The notes: generated by a model not told the origin, from the sequence alone. 34,209 nucleotides of DNA from an uncultured Alphaproteobacteria bacterium (GCA_934272785.1 CAKQSE010000011.1:1-34209), one strand, 5' to 3'. Counted from the first letter of the stretch, positions 24,558 to 32,272 are shown. Numbers and translations: made by a program.

Positions 24558-25376
24558 TTAAATGTCTTGCCCCGCCGGGGCGGCCAATGCGGCACGCAAC
24601 GCAGCGTCAAAACGCGCAACCGCACGTGCATAGTGTTCCGATGTCGCGCGCGCAGGCAACGCACTGCGCCCATACTTGTTTATCGCGCTGTCCACCATAA
24701 TGGCAACGTGTCCGACACGGTCCATATAGATTGGCACCGCGTCTGGATTGACCGTGCGCGCGAACGTGTTCAGCATCGTCCACAATATGGCGTCGTATGG
24801 CGGCCAATATTCCAGGTCATCATCCATGACACGGATTTTATCCGAAATCGTTCCCATAACATTGCACAGGCCAGTAATTGTATCAATGCGAACCAAGCTG
24901 CCGAAAAATCCCATATGCGGACGCGACAATGTCGTGTTTTCATCATCAACGTTATAGTCTGTGGGGCAACGCATTACGCGCAACACGTCAGAGATACGAT
25001 GGCGAATTACCGCCATATTTTGAATCACGGCAAACGTATCGGCGGACACATGTGGCACCGTAACGTCCAGCAAGATATCACTGTCCCGGATACAGACCAT
25101 CCAACGCGCATTGCGCGCAACCGTCCGCGCAGCCGTAACAATCGCGGCAACACCGCCGAACATATCCACCCCGCCCGCGCCATTTATAATATGGACACGA
25201 CCGCAATAACCCATACGACGCACATCTGGGCGACGCAGTTGTGTTGCCGGATTACCATTATATATAATCAGTGTGAATTTCGAACGCAGTCGGCCCAGTC
25301 CGCCCACCGCAATGCGCAGCGTGTCACAGTCAAACGTGACCAAACCAACAACAAGATTTTCTTTCCGTCCGAACAT
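24558..25376 (-). CDS. Hypothetical protein, possible GT-A-like glycosyltransferase
   Basis: A 272-residue soluble protein with no signal peptide. The N-terminal part alternates strands and helices like a GT-A fold: NLVVGLVTFDCDTLRIAVGGL and FTLIIYNGNP resemble the first two strands of family 2 glycosyltransferases, and WMVCIRDSDILLD (D98-S-D100) resembles the DxD metal site. An acidic DDDLEYWPPYD segment follows at about 185-195. These are weak likenesses, and I make no firm call. The ATG lies seven bases after a TACTAT -10 box, so the mRNA is predicted to be leaderless. It is divergent from a membrane protein gene and upstream of alaS on the same strand. Confidence 0.6.
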   Translation of the reverse strand: MFGRKENLVVGLVTFDCDTLRIAVGGLGRLRSKFTLIIYNGNPATQLRRPDVRRMGYCGRVHIINGAGGVDMFGGVAAIVTAARTVARNARWMVCIRDSDILLDVTVPHVSADTFAVIQNMAVIRHRISDVLRVMRCPTDYNVDDENTTLSRPHMGFFGSLVRIDTITGLCNVMGTISDKIRVMDDDLEYWPPYDAILWTMLNTFARTVNPDAVPIYMDRVGHVAIMVDSAINKYGRSALPARATSEHYARAVARFDAALRAALAAPAGQDI

Positions 25377-25383
25377 ATAATAA

Positions 25384-25412
25384 ATAGTAATTCAATGTTT
25401 CTGGAATTGCAA
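25384..25412 (-). promoter_or_regulatory. Leaderless promoter of the GT-A-like gene
   Basis: On the minus strand TTGCAA (25412-25407), a 17-bp spacer and TACTAT (25389-25384). The ATG begins at 25376, seven bases after the -10, exactly where transcription should start. Confidence 0.6.
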
Positions 25413-25451
25413 TGTTATTTGTGATATAATTACGGTAACGAGAACGAAAAT

Positions 25452-25928
25452 ATGAAACCAACAATGTTATTTGCGATTGTGATGCTGGCGGCGATTGTGC
25501 TGATTTCGTCGTTTGGGTTGCAATTTGCGGCGACAACGCCAATCAGCGTGCCTGAAAATATGGCGGGCTCGGTTTTATACGTATGCCCGATGGCCAGTTC
25601 GACATGGGATTCCGTGGCAAAATCGCTGGAACCGTTTGTGCGTCCAATAACAATTGGATTCTTTTTCGCGGCAATGTTGTTGATGTTCAGTTGGGGCTGG
25701 GCATTGTATCAGAATTTGTTAAAGGATTCGTTCAAACGCGAAAGCTTTAAAAACCCATGGGCATTCACAAAAATGTGGTTTTGGGCGGGTATAATTGTCC
25801 TGTTAGCGGCGGCAACACCGAATCATTTCCGCGCTGTGCATCTGACTGGGGTGCCGGACCAATATGTCCTGTGTGACAACGATACGCCGGGCGCGCGGGC
25901 CGTGCGGGCCGACGCGGTTCATAATTAA
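25452..25928 (+). CDS. Three-TM membrane protein of unknown function
   Basis: A 158-residue protein with three hydrophobic segments, about residues 5-25, 66-86 and 108-124. Two Cys (C45 and C141) flank the outer segments and would face the same compartment if the topology is N-in with C-terminus outside, which would allow a disulfide. A basic loop (KDSFKRESFKNPW) between segments 2 and 3 should be cytoplasmic. I recognise no family. A TATAAT box lies at 25425-25430, 22 bases before the start, and a strong terminator follows the stop. Confidence 0.75.
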   Translation: MKPTMLFAIVMLAAIVLISSFGLQFAATTPISVPENMAGSVLYVCPMASSTWDSVAKSLEPFVRPITIGFFFAAMLLMFSWGWALYQNLLKDSFKRESFKNPWAFTKMWFWAGIIVLLAAATPNHFRAVHLTGVPDQYVLCDNDTPGARAVRADAVHN

Positions 25929-25953
25929 AATCCCGGAAATTCGGGATTTTTTA
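25927..25953 (+). terminator. Terminator of the 3-TM protein gene
   Basis: AAAATCCCG-GAAATT-CGGGATTTTTT overlaps the stop codon. Confidence 0.85.
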
Positions 25954-25997
25954 TTTTGCAGCAAAATTATAAAAATTTCAGAAAATTAAATATGCCC

Positions 25998-26026
25998 TTG
26001 ACTTAAAGGCCCGAATTCTCTACGAT
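25998..26026 (+). promoter_or_regulatory. Promoter of the HU gene
   Basis: TTGACT (25998-26003), a 17-bp spacer and TACGAT (26021-26026). It gives a leader of about 140 nt. Confidence 0.6.
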
Positions 26027-26034
26027 TCGGACAA

Positions 26035-26138
26035 GCAGGACAGGCAATGTCCTTGGAATACAAGTGTTACGGGTGGCGCGCCGATGTAAGTACGCGCATA
26101 TCCGCGGGTTCTGGTTCCAACGACATTGCCTTGGCACT
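26035..26138 (+). ncRNA. Structured leader or small RNA upstream of HU
   Basis: AGGCAATGTC (26042-26051) pairs perfectly with GACATTGCCT (26122-26131). After a 1x1 mismatch, TTGGAA (26053-26058) pairs with TTCCAA (26115-26120). GCAG/CTGC extend the stem outward. The 56-nt interior holds GCGCG/CGCGC complementarity. No conserved SRP, tmRNA or 6S core was recognised, so it is either a regulatory leader or an independent small RNA. Confidence 0.55.
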
Positions 26139-26175
26139 GCGGGACACCTTAAATAAATTATGAAAGGAGAAACAC

Positions 26176-26448
26176 ATGAACAAAATGCAATTGATTGAAG
26201 CAATCGCAAATGATGTCGAAGTTACAAAAGCAACTGCTGCTGCATGCTTGGATTCATTTATCAACACTGTTACAAAAGTTCTGAAAAAGAAAGGCGAAGT
26301 TCGCTTGGTTGGTTTCGGCACATTCGCAACTGCAAAACGCAAGGCGACAACAGGCCGCAATCCTCAGACTGGTGCTGCTATCAAAATCCCAGCATCCACA
26401 CAGCCTAAGTTCAAACCGGGCAAGGCGTTGAAAGATGCGTTGAACTAA
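26176..26448 (+). CDS. hup: DNA-binding protein HU
   Basis: A 90-residue histone-like DNA-bending protein that acts as a dimer in the nucleoid. The start MNKMQLIEAIA, the VRLVGFGTFATAKRKATTGRNPQTG beta-arm region, and IPASTQPKFKPGKALKDALN are canonical for the family. The IPA tip of the intercalating arm is in place. Codon choice differs from the neighbours, with several GCT and GTT codons, which fits high expression. AAAGGAG lies nine bases before the ATG. A long structured leader precedes it and a strong terminator follows. Confidence 0.96.
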   Translation: MNKMQLIEAIANDVEVTKATAAACLDSFINTVTKVLKKKGEVRLVGFGTFATAKRKATTGRNPQTGAAIKIPASTQPKFKPGKALKDALN

Positions 26449-26468
26449 ATCGTTTGATTTTGTTTCAT

Positions 26469-26498
26469 AAAAACATCGTCCGATTGGGCGATGTTTTT
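26469..26498 (+). terminator. HU terminator
   Basis: AAACATCG(TCC-GATT-GGG)CGATGTTTTTT forms a strong stem with a T-run, 20 bases after the HU stop. Confidence 0.85.
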
Positions 26499-26514
26499 TG
26501 TGCATAAAATGCGG

Positions 26515-26544
26515 TTGACACAATCGGCCAATAATCAGTATGAT
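26515..26544 (+). promoter_or_regulatory. Promoter of the Cys-rich secreted protein
   Basis: A perfect TTGACA (26515-26520), an 18-bp spacer and TATGAT (26539-26544). Confidence 0.65.
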
Positions 26545-26583
26545 GGATGTGAATATAATAATGCCGTGGGGGACGGCGCAATT

Positions 26584-27897
26584 ATGAAACGCATAACACA
26601 GATTTTATTCGGATTTATGTGCGGCATTTTACTGTGCACCGCACCATGTTTGGCGGATTTGTCGGCGGACGAAAAGTGTAACTGGTGCCAGAAAACAATG
26701 TTCCCAAAATTGCAGAGCCTGTATCAAGAAAGTTATGGCGAAAACGGCCAGAACAAATGTGGTGATTCATCGTTTGACACCGAAATGGAAAATTATTGCA
26801 TTGGAATTGGCACCACGTATATGTCTGAATGTCTGTCATACGGGTTCAGTAAAATGGACGATAAAATCTGTTATGAATTTGAAGAAACCGATTATACGCC
26901 CAAGGACTTTTGTATCGCGCACCAAAAATGCGAGGCCGATGTCACCACATGTCGCGAATCTTGTCCATCCAGTCCGACATACCGCGACGCCGGCGACACG
27001 GTTGTTGTAACGACATATGAATGCAGCAAAAGCACAAACTGGTATTGCAAAGCAACCGAGAAAACATTTAACGTATCGGACGGTGCCGCAATCAGCGGGT
27101 GCACCGACGGAACGTGCGATAAATACGATTGCCATTACAACAATGTATTGCACGGGGTAATATGCAGGGATTCCAGTTTCCAGACACCGTATTGCACATG
27201 CATTGCCGACGATAAAGAAATGATGTATATCCGATTGACCTGTAATTCAGACGACAGTTATGATTATGAAAACAATATCGTCAACTGTGGCAGCAATTAC
27301 GGTCTGTATTGTGATATGTCTGTCCAGGGTTCGGTCGGTATGTGCCGGTATAAAAAAGAGTGTCAAAATTGTCAGCCGGTTATTGACTGGACACCTGACG
27401 GCAGCGGATACCAGGTCTATACAACCGCCACATGCGACTATCGCACCGGAACATGCAACAAATCATATAAGTATCGCTGTGACAAGGGGTATTACGGTAA
27501 TCCAACGTCGTCACGCACCGGGTGCAAGCTGTGTCCCGATAATGCGATTTGCGACACCGCCGGCACCACGGCATTTTCGTGTGCGGCCGGATACTACAAG
27601 GCGTCCAACAACGCAACATCGTGCACAAAATGCCCGGAAAACGCAGAAGACTGTCCGGCGGGTTCAACAACATTCAAGTGCAAAACGGGGTATTACAAGG
27701 AATCGACGACCGCAACGAAATGTACAAATTGTCCGGTGCCATCATTGTGGACCGGAAATAAATATACGGCGGTCAGCGACAGTTCTAAAATCGGTCCAAC
27801 CGCATGTTCGTTGGCCGTGGGCAGCATTGTCGAAGACGACGGCGGATATTATGAAATCATAAAAACACCGTGCCAATACCAGCAAGGCAAACAATGA
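26584..27897 (+). CDS. Secreted Cys-rich repeat protein
   Basis: A 437-residue exported protein. The ATG at 26584 is chosen since it gives a clean signal peptide (MKRITQILFGFMCGILLC); the frame is open 31 codons earlier, but that part overlaps the promoter. The mature chain has several tens of Cys, mostly in pairs. The C-terminal third (about residues 300-420) is made of repeats of the form GYY-K-(S/T)xxATxCxxCP, like growth-factor-receptor or TNFR-type Cys-rich modules in eukaryotes. Such repeats usually build rod-like disulfide-bonded surface domains. Function is unknown. It resembles the partial exported protein at 1-812 in composition. Confidence 0.85.
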   Translation: MKRITQILFGFMCGILLCTAPCLADLSADEKCNWCQKTMFPKLQSLYQESYGENGQNKCGDSSFDTEMENYCIGIGTTYMSECLSYGFSKMDDKICYEFEETDYTPKDFCIAHQKCEADVTTCRESCPSSPTYRDAGDTVVVTTYECSKSTNWYCKATEKTFNVSDGAAISGCTDGTCDKYDCHYNNVLHGVICRDSSFQTPYCTCIADDKEMMYIRLTCNSDDSYDYENNIVNCGSNYGLYCDMSVQGSVGMCRYKKECQNCQPVIDWTPDGSGYQVYTTATCDYRTGTCNKSYKYRCDKGYYGNPTSSRTGCKLCPDNAICDTAGTTAFSCAAGYYKASNNATSCTKCPENAEDCPAGSTTFKCKTGYYKESTTATKCTNCPVPSLWTGNKYTAVSDSSKIGPTACSLAVGSIVEDDGGYYEIIKTPCQYQQGKQ

Positions 27898-27928
27898 TGT
27901 TTTTACTTGCATTTGTCACGGGAAATAC

Positions 27929-28075
27929 TATCATATTACGCCGAGAGGAGAGAATCTGTTTTGGCCCCTAACGTAACGTCGGTGCCTGCAAGAGATTTAT
28001 CCTGTGCGTAATTTAAACTGATAAATTTGATTTCGCACAACAAACCCGCCCCGCCACAGATTCACTACAAATAAA
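27929..28075 (+). ncRNA. Candidate structured RNA upstream of RNase J
   Basis: A promoter-like pair TTGCAT (27907-27912) and TATCAT (27929-27934) with a 16-bp spacer predicts a start near 27941. A closing stem GAATCTGT (27952-27959) pairs with ACAGATTC (28056-28063). An apical hairpin has TGTGCG/CGCACA (28003-28008 with 28034-28039) and AATTTA/TAAATT inside. The layout of closing stem, wide internal loop and apical stem recalls 6S RNA, but I cannot match conserved bases. It could instead be the leader of RNase J. No open frame of note is present. Confidence 0.45.
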
Positions 28076-28103
28076 GATTTTTCTTTATTGGCAATGGATT
28101 GTG

Positions 28104-28136
28104 TGGTGGTGCGATAAACGTATAACCATAACAAAA
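28104..28136 (+). promoter_or_regulatory. Possible RNase J promoter
   Basis: A TTGTGT box, 16 bp and TATAAC lie within this stretch, just before the ribosome binding site AAAGGAT of the RNase J gene. Confidence 0.4.
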
Positions 28137-28147
28137 GGATTATTTAT

Positions 28148-29983
28148 ATGGTAAAAGTTAGAGAGAAAAAGGCACCGGTTGCCGAAGGCCCTGTCGCTGA
28201 AAAGCCGGCACGCGCACCGCGCAAGGGTGCGGCACCAAAAAAGCCTGCGAAAATTTCGGGCATGAACAAGCATGAAAACGACCAAAATGATGACAAAATC
28301 TATTTCATGGCGTTGGGCGGATTGGAACACATCGGCCAGAACATGTATGTTTATAAATACAAGGGTAAATATCTGATTGTCGATTGCGGTATGGGATTTC
28401 TGGAAGAAGAAATCGGTGCTGGCGACGTGCAATATTGCGACACCACATGGCTGGAAAAGCGCAAGAAAGACGTTGTTGGGTTCGTTATCACCCACGGCCA
28501 CGAAGACCACATCGGCGCGCTGAAATTCATTTGGCCGAAATTCAGAAAGCCTATTTACTGCACACGTTTCCCGGCGGAAATCTTGCGCGCGACATTTCGC
28601 GGCATTGAGTTGGATTTCAATCCGGAAAAAGACATCGTCGTGTTTGATCACCATGGGGCAACATTGGATTTGAATCCGTTCACGGTTGAAACGTTCCACG
28701 TTTCCCACTCTGTGCCCGAAGCGCAAATGCTGATTATCAAAACCCCTGCGGGCAAGATTCTGCACACGGGTGACTGGACATTTAACGATGACAACCCGAT
28801 TGAAGAGCCGACTGATTTCGCACGTCTGCGTGAAATTGGCTCTGACCCGAAATTGCTGGCATGTGTGTCGGATTCAACATCTGCATCACGCCAAGAAAAA
28901 CAGACAACCGAAACCCAGGTTCGCGACACATTTACAAAACTGATGCAAGAGGCCCCAGGCCGCGTTATCGTGACCGGATATTCCCGTTCAATCGCGCGTA
29001 TGAAAATGTTTGCCGAGGCCGCACATGCCGCTGGCCGTGTTGCCGCGATTAAAGAGCGCAGCAATCCAAACCCGGTGCCATACGTTGGCCTGCCGGAATT
29101 CCGCGAAATGGGTATGGAATTTGGTTATCTGAACAAAGATGATGTGTATCTGCACAGCGAAATCAAAGACCTGCCGGCGGAAAAACAGGCGATATTCTTG
29201 ACCGGGTCCCAGGGCGAACAGTTTGCAATGCTGACCCGTCTGTGCCGTGGCCACGTGAAAGAAATGAAACTGATGCCGACGGATACCGTTTTGTTCAGCT
29301 CCATTATTATTCCGGGCCGCGAACAGGATGTTTCATACCTGTATAACAAACTGGCGCGTATGGGTATCAAAACGCACACGATATTTGATACCGATCACCT
29401 GCACGCATCTGGTCACGCGGGACGTCCAGAATTTGAACGTTTCTATGACCTGGTTCATCCCCAGGTTTCTGTGCCAATGCACGGCGATTACATCAACGAA
29501 ATGTTGAACGGTAAAATGGCAATGGAACGCGGTGGTGCAAAGTATATGATGGTCGTGCACAACGGCGAAATGATTGCGTTGTCTGACGGCGCAGAACCGT
29601 ATATCTGTGAAACGATTGAAACGGGCTTTGTCGTAATGGAAGGCGAAACCGAACGCAGTGCCGACGACCAGGTTTATAAAAACCGTCGTAAAATCGCGAC
29701 AAACGGTGCGGTGTTTGTGACCCTGCCGGTGGACAAGCGCGGTTTCCTGAAAGGTGTGCCCGAGGTTTCCAGTGCCGGTATCTTTGAAACCGATGACACC
29801 GGATTTATGAAACGCCAGATTCAAATTGAAATCACCAAGGCGATTGATGCCCTGACCAAGACGGAACGCAAAGACCGCGACAACCTGGTTCGCGCGGTCC
29901 AGGTTGCGTCGAACAAGGTCGTGCGTGCGTCACTGGGCGCGGACAAAAAACCGCAATACAGTGTGCACTTTGTGTTGAAATAA
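28148..29983 (+). CDS. rnj: Ribonuclease J
   Basis: A 611-residue metallo-beta-lactamase/beta-CASP ribonuclease that cuts RNA endonucleolytically and degrades from the 5' end. The zinc motif HGHEDH is at 116-121. Further hallmarks are HSVPEAQML, HTGDWTF, SDSTSA, the beta-CASP segment VIVTGYSRSIARM and TGSQGEQ, and HASGHAGRPE. The N-terminal 45 residues form a Lys, Pro and Ala-rich tail (PARAPRKGAAPKKPAK) absent from most RNase J proteins; it may bind RNA or partners. The last 100 residues match the C-terminal domain of the family. A structured RNA or leader precedes the gene, and a strong terminator follows. Confidence 0.93.
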   Translation: MVKVREKKAPVAEGPVAEKPARAPRKGAAPKKPAKISGMNKHENDQNDDKIYFMALGGLEHIGQNMYVYKYKGKYLIVDCGMGFLEEEIGAGDVQYCDTTWLEKRKKDVVGFVITHGHEDHIGALKFIWPKFRKPIYCTRFPAEILRATFRGIELDFNPEKDIVVFDHHGATLDLNPFTVETFHVSHSVPEAQMLIIKTPAGKILHTGDWTFNDDNPIEEPTDFARLREIGSDPKLLACVSDSTSASRQEKQTTETQVRDTFTKLMQEAPGRVIVTGYSRSIARMKMFAEAAHAAGRVAAIKERSNPNPVPYVGLPEFREMGMEFGYLNKDDVYLHSEIKDLPAEKQAIFLTGSQGEQFAMLTRLCRGHVKEMKLMPTDTVLFSSIIIPGREQDVSYLYNKLARMGIKTHTIFDTDHLHASGHAGRPEFERFYDLVHPQVSVPMHGDYINEMLNGKMAMERGGAKYMMVVHNGEMIALSDGAEPYICETIETGFVVMEGETERSADDQVYKNRRKIATNGAVFVTLPVDKRGFLKGVPEVSSAGIFETDDTGFMKRQIQIEITKAIDALTKTERKDRDNLVRAVQVASNKVVRASLGADKKPQYSVHFVLK

Positions 29984-30010
29984 AAAAACGGGGCCCCGCC
30001 CCGTTTTTTC
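29984..30010 (+). terminator. RNase J terminator
   Basis: AAAACGGGG-CCCCG-CCCCGTTTTTT lies directly after the stop codon. Confidence 0.88.
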
Positions 30011-30561
30011 ATAGAGAGCAATGCGCAGAGAGCAGAGAGCAATGAAAGTTCCCCTCCGGTGGAGGGGTGTCCGCCAGGACGGGGTGGTCTTGAGAGTTCG
30101 CAATGTTAAATACAAAGGGTCGTCACCCCGGCGCAGGCCAGGGTCCATTGCGCTCCCTTGGTATGTCGCAACGTGGCTCTTGGTCCCCATAAGAAAATCC
30201 GCAATTGTTTGAATATGGCTCGCGTTCGCTCGCACTGTATGGCCCCTATTCCTGCCTACGCAGGAATGACAAGTTTTTTTCTACGAACATAATTCATTTT
30301 CTGCGGAATATTATTTTACTCCGTCATACCGACGAAGGTCGGTATCCATTGCCCCGCAGGGACTGATAATACCACTACCCTGTCCACTACGTGGACACCC
30401 CTTCGCCAGCGAAGGGGAATTCGATAGATTCAACCTCTTGTCATTGCGAGCGAAGCGCGGCAACCCATAAAACGACACCCCGGCACTACGTGCCACCCCT
30501 CTAGCCAGAGGGGAACTAAAAAACAAGTGCGCCGGTGGCGCGCGCCATTGCTCTCTGATAA
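30011..30561. repeat. Gene-free block of dispersed palindromic repeats
   Basis: No gene is supported. The left end is the tag ATAGAGAGCAATGCGCAGAG (30011-30030 and on), directly behind the RNase J terminator. The right end is a shorter CATTGCTCTCTGAT tag next to the xer terminator. Between them lie CCCCTCC-GGT-GGAGGGG (about 30052), ATTCCTGC-type (about 30248), ACCGAC-GAAG-GTCGGT (about 30329) and CCCCTCT-AGCC-AGAGGGG (about 30495) palindromes. The stretch 30186-30275 is an inverted copy of 20265-20353. Confidence 0.75.
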
Positions 30562-30586
30562 AACCGCCACGTGGGCGGTTTTATTT
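30562..30586. terminator. Terminator of the Xer-type recombinase gene
   Basis: AACCGCC-ACGT-GGGCGGTT with A/T-runs on both sides overlaps the stop codon of the minus-strand gene. Confidence 0.75.
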
Positions 30587-31492
30587 ATCCGCCAATGGGT
30601 GGGCGTGGTTATATATGTTCATGATTTCGGACATATTGACACGCGTGTATAACTGTGTCGTGGACAGTGACGAATGCCCCAGCAGTTCTTGCAGGCTGCG
30701 CAAATCCGCCCCGCCCGCCAGCAATGCCGTGGCAAATGTGTGACGCAATGCGTGCGGCGTTACGTAATCGGGCAACTGTAAATATCGGCGAACGTGTTCG
30801 ACAACCTTTTCCGCCATACGCGCCGACATGGGCAGCCCCCGCACACTGCGAAACAATGCATCATCCGGTGCAGCGCCAAACGGTCGCACGGCGGTGTATT
30901 TATCAATCGCGTCCCATACCGCCGGCAAGACGGGAACAATGCGTTCCTTGGCCCCCTTGCCCATTATGCGCAATATATCGGGATGTGCGCGCACGTCGGC
31001 ATTGGTCAGGGATAACGCCTCGGATATACGCAGACCACAACCAAATATCAGCACCACCAATGCCCAATCGCGCGCCGCAATCCACGGTTCGGCGGCGTCA
31101 ATGCTGCGTATGGCGTCGTGCATATTTTCAACATCGGTAACCTCGATAGCCTTGGATAATTTGCGCGGAACCTTGGGCGAAGAAATCAGCCCAATTGCGT
31201 TGTTCTTTATACCATGGTGTTTTGCCAAATATTTATAAAACCCGCGCAACGACGACAATGCCCGCGCCGTTGATTTGTGTGCCAGGTTGCGACGCGCACG
31301 GTCTGCCAGCCACGCACGAAAACACAGTGTGTCGGCGCGTGCCATATCGGATACATCGGCGGTGCGTCCGGCATAGTTATCATAGAAGCGTATAAAATCA
31401 CAGATGTCTGTTTCGTATGCCGTGACCGTATGTGACGAATAATGCTTCGCCCCGGTCAGATATTCAATAAATTCGGCAACTATTTCGTTCAT
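30581..31492 (-). CDS. Tyrosine recombinase XerC/XerD
   Basis: A 303-residue site-specific recombinase of the type that resolves chromosome dimers at dif. The N-terminal SAM-like core-binding domain covers about residues 1-90. The catalytic residues are R155 (GCGLRISEAL), K179 (GKGAKER), H247 and R250 (HALRHTFAT), H273 (LLGHSSLSTTQ) and Y282 (LYTRV). The length and ending are those of cellular Xer proteins rather than phage integrases, and no att-like flanks are seen. I cannot separate XerC from XerD by eye. It is the last gene of a minus-strand run after the SIMPL gene, with a GC-rich palindrome (31501-31522) between them. Confidence 0.92.
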   Translation of the reverse strand: MNEIVAEFIEYLTGAKHYSSHTVTAYETDICDFIRFYDNYAGRTADVSDMARADTLCFRAWLADRARRNLAHKSTARALSSLRGFYKYLAKHHGIKNNAIGLISSPKVPRKLSKAIEVTDVENMHDAIRSIDAAEPWIAARDWALVVLIFGCGLRISEALSLTNADVRAHPDILRIMGKGAKERIVPVLPAVWDAIDKYTAVRPFGAAPDDALFRSVRGLPMSARMAEKVVEHVRRYLQLPDYVTPHALRHTFATALLAGGADLRSLQELLGHSSLSTTQLYTRVNMSEIMNIYNHAHPLADK

Positions 31493-31500
31493 GATTGATT

Positions 31501-31522
31501 TGTGTCCGCCGTGGCGGACACA
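31501..31522. repeat. 22-base palindrome between xer and SIMPL genes
   Basis: TGTGTCCGCC-GT-GGCGGACACA is a perfect inverted repeat. A close relative, GTGTCCGCC-ATC-GGCGGACAC, lies at about 20519-20539. There is no clear T-run, so a repeat element or a weak terminator are both possible. Confidence 0.55.
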
Positions 31523-31531
31523 TTTTCGTAT

Positions 31532-32272
31532 TTATCTGATTTCAAATGTTGCGGATACGGTGACCGAAACCTCGGTATCCTTGGTGACCAGGCCGCCCCC
31601 AACATACGCGCCGGCGTCCGCCGTTTCCATTTTTGCACTGGCGCGCAAGAAATTAGACGCCAATGGCTGATACGATGAACGTGTGTTCACATCGTATGAC
31701 ACCGCCAACATTTTGCCCGCATGACGTTTGTCGCCAGCCGCCAACGCGTTCGCGCGTGTGCGTGCGTTTTCAACCGCCGTGCCCAGGCACTTTTCCATAA
31801 TTGGCTTTAACGTTTCACTGCTGGTGAACATGCGCAGGTTTTCCGAATAAACGTTCGGCTGGCCCGCGAATTGGGTCAGGATTTTTTCAATCGTATCGAC
31901 GTTGTCGGCCGAAACCTCTATCGCGATGGATGTTTCAATCCCCAGTGTTTCAGACTTTTGCAACTCGCGATTCCACTCGGTCTTTTCATACGAATTGAAA
32001 TCCGTGGTCTGCATTTTCACATCCTGCTTTTTCAGGTATTCCGTGATTTCGGCGGCACGAGCCGTGGCCTGTTTCATTGACACGGCGGCCGATTTATCCA
32101 ACGTGGTCACGCGCAATGTGATTGCGGTTCTATCCTTGGGCGCGGTGGTCAAACATTCACCAGACACCGAAACGGTGCGGATATCACGTGGCTGTTCCAG
32201 CCAACCGAACACCAGTGCCAATACTGCACCGGCACCGATTACACTGCCCGCCCAGATAAACGATTTTTTCAT
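31532..32272 (-). CDS. SIMPL-domain (DUF541) protein
   Basis: A 246-residue periplasmic or membrane-anchored protein. The N-terminus (KKSFIWAGSVIGAGAVLALVFGW) is an uncleaved signal anchor or signal peptide. The SIMPL domain follows from about residue 33: VSVSGECLTTAPKDRTAITLRV, helical heptads with AVSMKQATARAAEITEYL, then the typical ending TKDTEVSVTVSATFEI. Related proteins have been linked to oxidative stress defence and beta-barrel-like ring assemblies, without a known reaction. GGAAAGGAGAG precedes the ATG. It lies 26 bases after trpS on the same strand. Confidence 0.88.
   Translation of the reverse strand: MKKSFIWAGSVIGAGAVLALVFGWLEQPRDIRTVSVSGECLTTAPKDRTAITLRVTTLDKSAAVSMKQATARAAEITEYLKKQDVKMQTTDFNSYEKTEWNRELQKSETLGIETSIAIEVSADNVDTIEKILTQFAGQPNVYSENLRMFTSSETLKPIMEKCLGTAVENARTRANALAAGDKRHAGKMLAVSYDVNTRSSYQPLASNFLRASAKMETADAGAYVGGGLVTKDTEVSVTVSATFEIR

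Noticed and set aside
24495..25424. 309-codon plus-strand open frame
   Set aside because: It is antisense to the 272-residue minus-strand gene, which has a clean leaderless promoter; the plus translation is His/Arg-rich without motifs.
26035..26138. SRP (4.5S) RNA
   Set aside because: The conserved SRP tetraloop region with GGAAG and AGCAGC is absent.
30581..31492. Phage or island integrase
   Set aside because: Length, motifs and context fit a cellular XerC/XerD protein; no attachment site repeats flank it.
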